Assembly (NCBI GenBank): GCA_030038645.1
Contig: JASHSR010000211.1
Span: forward strand, 1 to 6,533
Direction: 5' to 3'
DNA from: Gammaproteobacteria bacterium
Lineage (GTDB): Bacteria > Pseudomonadota > Gammaproteobacteria > Steroidobacterales > Steroidobacteraceae
Length of the DNA: 6,533 nt
Positions 1 to 5,248 of this stretch are shown here, in pieces (position 1 is the stretch's first letter; each line of letters opens with the position of its first letter). Made by a program: the position numbers and the translations under genes. The notes beneath the pieces were generated by a model. The model searched no databases. It saw only the letters and a list, made by a program, of their open reading frames with translations, and had not been told where the DNA came from.

Positions 1-1404
1 GCGAGCACCAAGCTGATCCACGGAGGGCTGCGCTATCTCGAGTACGGCGAGGTCCGCCTGGTCCGCGAGGCGCTCGCCGAGCGCGAGCGGCTGCTCGCCA
101 TCGCCCCTCACATCGTGAGGCCCCTGCGCTTCGTGCTGCCCCACGCCCCGGGGGTGCGGCCGCGCTGGCAGATTCGGCTCGGCCTGCTCCTCTACGATCA
201 TCTCGCCGGCCGCAAGCGCCTCGCGCCGTCCCGCCCGATTCGCCTCGATCGCGACCCGGCCGGCGAGCCCCTCAAGCCCGATTTCACACGCGGCTTCGCG
301 TACTCGGACTGTCGCGTCGACGACAGCCGCCTGGTGCTGCTCAACGCCCTGGACGCCGCCGAGCGCGGGGCCGTGATTCTCACGCGCACCCGGCTCGAGG
401 CGGCGATCGCCGATCGGGACGGCTGGGACGCGGAGTGCGAGGATGTCGCGAGCGGCCGGCGATTCCACGTGCGCGCGACGGTGCTGGTCAACGCCTCCGG
501 ATGCTGGATCGAGGCGGTGAGGCGGGCGGTGGGCCGGCCGGCGGACGAGCGCATCCGCCTCGTCAAGGGCAGCCACATCGTCGTGCCGCGCCTCTTCGAG
601 GGCGAGCAGGCGTATCTGCTCCAGAATCCCGATCGGCGCGTCGTGTTCGCGATCCCGTACGAGGAGCGGCTCACGCTCATCGGCACGACGGACGTGCCCT
701 ATTCGGGAGACCCGTCCAGCGTACGCGCCTCGGACGGGGAGATCGAGTATCTCTGCGAGAGCGTGAGCCGCTATTTCAAGCGCGCGGTAAGCCCGGCGGA
801 TGCAGTCTGGCGTTACGCGGGCGTACGGGCGCTCTACGACGATCGCTCTGCGCGGGCGCAGGCGGTGACGCGCGACTACGATCTCGAGCTCGAGCGCGCC
901 GCCGCAGGCGCAGCGCTCCTCTCGGTGATCGGCGGGAAGCTCTCGACCTACCGCAGCCTCGCGGAGGCGGCGCTGCACAAGCTGCAACCGCTCCTCGGCG
1001 GCTCGCCGCGCTCCTGGACGGGCGGCGCTCCCCTCCCGGGCGGCGATCTGCCCGGAGCGGATCTCGAGGCCTTCCTCGACGGCGCGCTGCGTCGCTGGCC
1101 CTTTCTACCCCCGCCGGTCGCGCGCCGCATGGCGCACGCTTACGGCACGCGGATGGAGCGGATCGTCGGCGGCGCGGCCTCGCTCGGCGCGCTGGGCGAG
1201 CACTTCGGCGCCGGGCTCACGGCGGCGGAAGTCGACTATTTGAGAGCGCACGAGTGGGCGGCGACCGCCGACGACATCCTCTGGCGCCGCTCGAAGCTCG
1301 GCCTGCATCTTCCCTCCGCCGGCGCCGAGCGGCTCGATCTTTACCTGCGGACGCCGGACCTGCGGGCGCCTGCCGGAGACGCACGAGCGAGGCTGCCGCC
1401 ATGA
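1..1404 (+). CDS. glpD: Aerobic glycerol-3-phosphate dehydrogenase GlpD (5' end cut by window edge)
   Basis: This FAD enzyme oxidises sn-glycerol-3-phosphate to dihydroxyacetone phosphate at the inner membrane and passes electrons to quinone. The frame is open from base 1; the first Met, at 115, is internal. The first visible residues (ASTKLIHGGLRYLE) align with E. coli GlpD from about residue 44, so roughly 43 residues, including the GxGxxG FAD motif, lie outside the window. The 467 visible residues match the family length. Active-site residues known from E. coli are present: Arg54 in LIHGGLRY, His233 in KGSHIVVP (codon 574-576), Arg317 in AGVRALYDD (826-828), Arg332 in VTRDYDL (871-873) and Lys354 in GGKLST (937-939). 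The C-terminal DAO_C domain follows, with DDILWRRSKLGLHL near its end. Differences from the usual sequence are NASGCW instead of NA(T/A)GPW, GVRAL instead of GVRPL, and Ser at E. coli Thr356. The stop overlaps the glpK start by four bases, indicating one operon. Confidence 0.95.
   Translation, partial: ASTKLIHGGLRYLEYGEVRLVREALAERERLLAIAPHIVRPLRFVLPHAPGVRPRWQIRLGLLLYDHLAGRKRLAPSRPIRLDRDPAGEPLKPDFTRGFAYSDCRVDDSRLVLLNALDAAERGAVILTRTRLEAAIADRDGWDAECEDVASGRRFHVRATVLVNASGCWIEAVRRAVGRPADERIRLVKGSHIVVPRLFEGEQAYLLQNPDRRVVFAIPYEERLTLIGTTDVPYSGDPSSVRASDGEIEYLCESVSRYFKRAVSPADAVWRYAGVRALYDDRSARAQAVTRDYDLELERAAAGAALLSVIGGKLSTYRSLAEAALHKLQPLLGGSPRSWTGGAPLPGGDLPGADLEAFLDGALRRWPFLPPPVARRMAHAYGTRMERIVGGAASLGALGEHFGAGLTAAEVDYLRAHEWAATADDILWRRSKLGLHLPSAGAERLDLYLRTPDLRAPAGDARARLPP
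1387..1392 (+). promoter_or_regulatory. Ribosome binding site for glpK inside the glpD 3' end
   Basis: GCGAGG lies eight bases before the ATG at 1401, within the last codons of glpD. It supports 1401 as the glpK start, and with the ATGA overlap it points to coupled translation of the two enzymes. Confidence 0.55.
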
Positions 1405-2900
1405 CGAGGTTTCTCGGAGCGATCGACCAGGGCACGACGAGCACCCGCTTCATCGTCTTCGACCGGCGGGGCGAGACCATCGCGAGCGCGCAGAAGGAGC
1501 ACCGCCAGATCTATCCGCGGCCCGGCTGGGTGGAGCACGACGCCGCGGAGATCTGGCGCAACACGCTCGAGGTGATCGGCGCGGCGCTCGCGCGCGGAGG
1601 GCTCTCCGCCTCGGATCTCGCGGCGGTCGGCGTCACGAACCAGCGCGAGACGACCGTCCTGTGGGATCGGCGCACGGGCGAGCCCTTGCACCACGCGCTC
1701 GTCTGGCAGGACACCCGCGTCGCCCCCCTCGTCGCCGAGTACGCGCGCGAGGGCGGCTCGGATCGCTTCCGGGCGAAGACGGGACTGCCGCTCGCGAGCT
1801 ACTTCAGCGCGCCGAAGCTCAAATGGCTGCTCGATGAGGTCCCCGGCGCTCGCGCGATGGCGCTGGCTGGCGATGCGCTCGCCGGCACTGTCGACTCTTG
1901 GCTCGTTTGGAATCTCTCCGGCGGCCCGCGCGGCGGCCTGCACCTCACCGACGTGACGAACGCGAGCCGCACGCAGCTCATGAGCCTTCAAACCCTCGAC
2001 TGGGATCCCGAGCTGCTCGAGGCGTTCGAGATCCCTCGCGCGGCGCTGCCACGCATCGTGCCCTCGAGCGGGGTCTGCTGCGAGGCCGAGGTCCCGCCGC
2101 TCGCGGGCGCGAGCGTCGCCGCGCTGCTCGGCGATCAGCAGGCGGCGCTCGTCGGCCAGGCCTGCTTCCGGCCCGGGCAGGCGAAGAGCACCTACGGGAC
2201 CGGCTGCTTCGTGCTCATGAACACCGGCGAGCAGGCGGTGTCCTCGCGAGCGGGCCTCCTCACCACGGTCGCCTATCAGCTCGGCGGTGAGCGCGCCCGC
2301 TATGCGCTCGAGGGCTCCATCGCGATCACCGGCGCGCTGGTGCAGTGGTTGCGCGACAACCTGCGGCTCATCGCGAGCAGCGCGGAGATCGAGCCTCTCG
2401 CGCGTCAAGTGGACGACAACGGCGGCGTCTACTTCGTGCCGGCCTTCTCCGGCCTCTACGCCCCTCATTGGGACGCGAGCGCGAGGGGCGTGATTGCCGG
2501 ACTCACGCATCATTCCAGTCGCGCGCACTTGGCGCGCGCCGTGCTCGAGGCGACGGCCTACCAGACGCGCGACGTGCTCGCGGCGATGGAGCGCGACTGC
2601 GGCATCCCCATGAAGGAGCTGCGCGTCGATGGCGGCATGGTCGTGAACGAGTTGCTGATGCAATTCCAGGCGGACATTCTCGATGCGAGCGTCGTGCGGC
2701 CCCGAGTGACCGAGACCACCGCGCTCGGCTCCGCGTATGCGGCCGGTCTCGCGGTCGGCTACTGGAGCGGCCCCGAGGAGCTTGCCGCCAACTGGGAGGT
2801 GGCGAGGCGCTGGACGCCCGCGATGAGCGCCGAGCGGCGCGAGCGGTTGCTGCGGTCGTGGCGCAAGGCCGTCGAGCGCTCGACCGGATGGATCGACTGA
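1401..2900 (+). CDS. glpK: Glycerol kinase GlpK
   Basis: Cytoplasmic FGGY-family kinase that converts glycerol and ATP to sn-glycerol-3-phosphate, the substrate of GlpD encoded just upstream. At 499 residues it is full length (E. coli GlpK is about 500). The ATG at 1401 is chosen because GAIDQGTTSTR follows at once (residues 6-16, phosphate-binding loop), a ribosome site precedes it, and the ATGA overlaps the glpD stop. The frame stays open far upstream, but that part does not resemble a kinase. Glycerol-binding residues are all present: Arg82 and Glu83 in NQRET, Tyr134 in SYFSAPKLKW, and Asp245 in GDQQAAL. Also visible are YGTGCF (265-270), WDASARG (357-363) and the second FGGY signature around DGGMVVNELLMQFQ (410-423). 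The loop that carries the fructose-1,6-bisphosphate site in E. coli (GGKGGTR) is replaced by VCCEAEVPPLAGA with no Arg. The phosphorylatable His loop of Firmicute enzymes is also absent, so activity is probably not controlled in either known way (inference). Confidence 0.97.
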   Translation: MTRFLGAIDQGTTSTRFIVFDRRGETIASAQKEHRQIYPRPGWVEHDAAEIWRNTLEVIGAALARGGLSASDLAAVGVTNQRETTVLWDRRTGEPLHHALVWQDTRVAPLVAEYAREGGSDRFRAKTGLPLASYFSAPKLKWLLDEVPGARAMALAGDALAGTVDSWLVWNLSGGPRGGLHLTDVTNASRTQLMSLQTLDWDPELLEAFEIPRAALPRIVPSSGVCCEAEVPPLAGASVAALLGDQQAALVGQACFRPGQAKSTYGTGCFVLMNTGEQAVSSRAGLLTTVAYQLGGERARYALEGSIAITGALVQWLRDNLRLIASSAEIEPLARQVDDNGGVYFVPAFSGLYAPHWDASARGVIAGLTHHSSRAHLARAVLEATAYQTRDVLAAMERDCGIPMKELRVDGGMVVNELLMQFQADILDASVVRPRVTETTALGSAYAAGLAVGYWSGPEELAANWEVARRWTPAMSAERRERLLRSWRKAVERSTGWID

Positions 2901-2930
2901 CGTCGCGACACGACGTCGCCTCCTTTGTTT
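2898..2930 (+). terminator. Possible weak terminator hairpin at the glpK stop
   Basis: A perfect 7-base inverted repeat, GACGTCG (2899-2905) and CGACGTC (2911-2917), encloses a 5-base loop. A U-G pair could extend it by one. The left arm contains the last two bases of the glpK stop codon. A T-rich stretch (TCCTTTGTTT, 2921-2930) follows after three bases. The stem is short and the T run is broken, so termination would be weak or partial. Confidence 0.4.
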
Positions 2931-2979
2931 GAGAAAGTTCCGCAAGCGCGCCTCTCTCATCAAACAGCGCTGATTGGGC

Positions 2980-2985
2980 TACACT
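2980..2985 (+). promoter_or_regulatory. Candidate -10 box for the Uma2-family gene
   Basis: TACACT matches four of six bases of the sigma-70 -10 consensus and lies 36 bases before the preferred start at 3022. It sits in the least GC-rich part of the local sequence. The best -35 at 17-base spacing is TCATCA (2957-2962), a poor match with three of six bases. The 8-base palindrome CAGCGCTG (2965-2972) falls in the spacer. This is only a guess from sequence. Confidence 0.3.
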
Positions 2986-3008
2986 CTGCGCATCCACTCC
3001 GCCGGCTC

Positions 3009-3013
3009 GAGGG
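3009..3013 (+). promoter_or_regulatory. Ribosome binding site for the Uma2-family gene
   Basis: GAGGG lies eight bases before the ATG at 3022. It favours that ATG over the in-frame TTG at 2974, which lacks such a site and overlaps the candidate promoter. Confidence 0.5.
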
Positions 3014-3021
3014 TGCGCGCC

Positions 3022-3738
3022 ATGTACACGATCGAAGCGATTCAACAGGCCGTCGAGCGGCTCTCTCCCGGCGATCTCGTGGCCTTCAGGCTCTGGCTGC
3101 AGGATTTCATGCACCGTGTGGAGGACGAGCAGAATCGAGAGGCCGAGGCGTCGCGCGTCGAGGAGCCGCGAGCGGCCTATCCGCTCGCACGATCCGGTCT
3201 TTTGACGCTCGAGGAGTACGACGCGCTCGAGGAACAAAGCCCCGTGCGCCACGAATTCATCAACGGCGTGACGTACGCAATGACCGGCGCAAGCGCGCCG
3301 CACAACCGCGTAGCCGGCAATCTATTCGCCGCTTTCCACGCCCATTTGCGCGGCGGTCCATGCTGGGCGTTCATGTCCGATATGCAGCTGTACATCAAAA
3401 ACGACACGGACGAGATCGCCTACTATCCGGACGTCATGGTCGCATGCGACCGCGAGCGCTGGATGGACAACAAGGTCCGCGATCCGAAGCTCGTGATCGA
3501 GGTATTGTCGCCATCGACGCGGGAGATCGACCGGCGGGAGAAGTCGCTCAACTACCGCCGCCTCGCCTCGATCGAGGAATACGTGACGGCCGCGCAGGAC
3601 GAGCACAAGCTCACGATTCACCGCAGGAGCGACCGCTGGCGACCCGATCTCGTGGCCGGCCCCGACGCCGTCGCCGAATTCCGCTCGATCGGGCTGTCGC
3701 TCGCCCTCGCGCGGATCTACGAGGACGCACTCTTTTGA
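3022..3738 (+). CDS. Uma2-family (DUF820) PD-(D/E)XK nuclease-like protein with an extra N-terminal module
   Basis: A 238-residue protein of the Uma2 family, predicted restriction-endonuclease-fold proteins whose biological role is mostly unknown. From about residue 60 the usual family order is seen: LLTLEEYDALEE (60-71), RHEFINGVTYAMTGAS with Glu78 (76-91), H94-N95, DMQLYI (120-125), YYPDVMV with Asp137 (134-140), and the hallmark KLVIEVLSPSTREID (156-170) followed by Lys174 and Tyr178. Asp137 and Glu160 are the likely metal-binding acids; this is from family knowledge, not proven here. Residues 1-45 are not part of the usual domain. They read as amphipathic helices around AVERLSPGDLVAFRLWLQDF, resembling small antitoxin-like proteins, and are followed by a charged linker. 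The gene stands alone on the + strand between two unrelated operons and is locally less GC-rich. I favour mobile or accessory cargo. No toxin partner is visible. Confidence 0.85.
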   Translation: MYTIEAIQQAVERLSPGDLVAFRLWLQDFMHRVEDEQNREAEASRVEEPRAAYPLARSGLLTLEEYDALEEQSPVRHEFINGVTYAMTGASAPHNRVAGNLFAAFHAHLRGGPCWAFMSDMQLYIKNDTDEIAYYPDVMVACDRERWMDNKVRDPKLVIEVLSPSTREIDRREKSLNYRRLASIEEYVTAAQDEHKLTIHRRSDRWRPDLVAGPDAVAEFRSIGLSLALARIYEDALF

Positions 3739-3767
3739 GATCGCCGATCCGCGCCGATCAGTCGATC
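3739..3767. repeat. Short repeats in the gap between convergent genes
   Basis: The 19-base gap between the stop codons at 3738 and 3758, plus a few flanking bases, holds a direct repeat GCCGATC (3743-3749 and 3753-3759). It also has weak inverted arms GATCG (3739-3743) and CGATC (3763-3767). No stable stem followed by a T run is seen in either direction, so this is not a convincing terminator. Confidence 0.25.
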
Positions 3768-5248
3768 CCGTCCTTCCACCATCCCCCGCCCAGGGCGACG
3801 AGGAGCCCCGCGGTATCCTCGAACTGCTGCACCTCGGCGGTCGCGAAGCTCAGGCGCGCCTGCGCATAGGTGCGCTCGGCGTCGATGAGATTCAGCACGT
3901 TCGTCGTGCCGACCGAGTAGCTCTTCTGCTCGAGCTCGAGGGCCTGCGAGGCGATATCCACCGAGTGCCGGTCGACGGTCATGAGCTCGGCGTCGTGCTG
4001 CAGGGCCCAAAGATCGTCCGCGACCTGCCCGAGCGCCTCGAGCACGACCGACTGGTACGTGGCGGCCTCAGCTTTGAAGCCGTCGCGCGCGGCGCGCGCC
4101 TGCGCGCGCAGGGCGCCGCCCTCGAAGAGGGGCTGCGCCAGCGCGCCGCCCGCGCTCCACAGTGTGTTGAATTGGTGGAACAGGGCTGCGCCCTGCAACG
4201 CATCGCGAGTGAGCGAGGCGGAGAGGGTGATGCTCGGGAACTCCTGCGCCACCGCGATGCCGACCGCGGCGCTTGCCGCATGCAGCTGCGCCTCGGCGGC
4301 GAGGACATCCGGCCTCTGGCGCACGAGCTGGGAGGGCAGGCTGAGCGGAATCTCGCGCGGCAACGTGAGATCGCGGATGTCGAAGGCGTGCGCCTCCCAG
4401 TCGGCCGGCGCGCGGCCGGCGAGCACGGCGAGCTCAACGTAGGCTTGATCGAGCTGCTTGCGCAGCGCGGGCAGCTGGGTGAGATCGGCGGCGAGCTGGC
4501 TGTCGGCCGTGAGCACGTCGCTGCGCGCGGCGGTTCCCACGTCGAATTCGCGCTGCGTCAGCGCAAGGTTCTTCCGGTCGCTCACGATGAGATCCTCCGT
4601 CGTGCTGATCTCGAGCCGCGTCGCGACGATCGTGAGCACTTCATCGACCACATCGCCCGTGAGGGTGAGATACGCGGCGGCGAGCTGATCGCGCTGCAGC
4701 TCGGCGAGAGCTCGCTGCTGCTCAACGAGGCGGCGCGTGCCGCCGAAGACATCGAGGCTGTAGCTCGCCGAGAGCCCGACGCTGTAGAGATTGGGACCAC
4801 CTCCCCCGAGGACCGCCGGTCCGCTCGCCCCGGAGTGCTGCGCGCCCGCGCTCGCGCTCACGCGAGGCAGGAAGCCCGCCCGCGCCACGGTCACCTCCTC
4901 ACGCGCCTCGGCGAGGGTCGCGTTGGCCGCCGCGAGCGTGGGACTTCCGGCGATGGCCGCCCGCACCACCTCGTCGAGCGCCGGCGAGTGGAACAGCTGC
5001 CACCACTTGCCCGCGATCGCCGCGCCCGGACTCAGCCGCTGAACGTCCCGCGCCTCGGCCGCCCCACTGCCCTCCGACGCCGCCGCCTTGGACGCCGCGC
5101 CCGCAGGCAGATAGGTCTGCGCCGACGGAGGCTTCGGCCGGTGAAAGTCGGGGCCCACGGCGCACGCCGCCAGGACGACGGCGATCGCGGCAGCGGCCGC
5201 GGCTCCACGCCGCAGGCGCGAGCCTGCTCGATCCGCGCGCTCACTCAT
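3758..5248 (-). CDS. NodT-family outer-membrane efflux lipoprotein (TolC-like factor)
   Basis: This protein forms the outer-membrane channel of a tripartite exporter. At 496 residues it fits the NodT/OprM group. The Arg-rich n-region, Ala/Val-rich core and lipobox LAAC (Cys29) mark a lipoprotein, and AVGPDFHRP after the Cys is typical of the family. Two OEP repeats follow, roughly residues 85-280 and 300-490. Each carries a matching helix-loop, DVGTAARSDVLTADSQLA in the first and SVGTTNVLNLIDAERTYAQA in the second. YSLDVFGG, VRQRPDVLAAEAQL and the terminal LVALGGGWW are also characteristic. I chose the ATG at 5248 rather than 5260: it gives an 8-base overlap with the permease stop, ATGAGTGA, against 20 bases. 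Neither start has a clear ribosome site, so translation probably depends on ribosomes finishing the permease gene. NodT-type factors usually serve RND pumps, but here the partner is a MacB-type ABC permease. Exported substrates cannot be read from the sequence. Confidence 0.93.
   Translation of the reverse strand: MSERADRAGSRLRRGAAAAAAIAVVLAACAVGPDFHRPKPPSAQTYLPAGAASKAAASEGSGAAEARDVQRLSPGAAIAGKWWQLFHSPALDEVVRAAIAGSPTLAAANATLAEAREEVTVARAGFLPRVSASAGAQHSGASGPAVLGGGGPNLYSVGLSASYSLDVFGGTRRLVEQQRALAELQRDQLAAAYLTLTGDVVDEVLTIVATRLEISTTEDLIVSDRKNLALTQREFDVGTAARSDVLTADSQLAADLTQLPALRKQLDQAYVELAVLAGRAPADWEAHAFDIRDLTLPREIPLSLPSQLVRQRPDVLAAEAQLHAASAAVGIAVAQEFPSITLSASLTRDALQGAALFHQFNTLWSAGGALAQPLFEGGALRAQARAARDGFKAEAATYQSVVLEALGQVADDLWALQHDAELMTVDRHSVDIASQALELEQKSYSVGTTNVLNLIDAERTYAQARLSFATAEVQQFEDTAGLLVALGGGWWKDGID

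Noticed and set aside
115..117. GTG at 115 as the glpD start
   Set aside because: The frame is open to base 1, and the residues before 115 match conserved GlpD sequence including the substrate-binding Arg.
435..1400. Upstream extension of the glpK frame to an ATG at 435
   Set aside because: This part overlaps glpD out of frame, is low-complexity Arg/Gly/Ala, and has no kinase similarity. GlpK homology begins at 1401.
1341..2963. Long open frame on the - strand (540 codons) opposite glpK
   Set aside because: It is an antisense shadow of glpK in GC-rich DNA. The protein is Arg/Ala/Gly-rich low-complexity sequence with no family resemblance.
2974..2976. TTG start for the Uma2-family gene, adding 16 residues
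   Set aside because: It overlaps the candidate -10 box and has no good ribosome site, whereas the ATG at 3022 has GAGGG eight bases upstream.
2925..3869. Alternative + strand open frame through the Uma2 region
   Set aside because: It is in a different frame from the clear Uma2 product, is Arg-rich and low complexity, and runs into the convergent gene.
4081..4120. CG-alternating run that might form Z-DNA
   Set aside because: It is explained by Ala/Arg codons (LRAQARAARDG) in a conserved region of the efflux lipoprotein.
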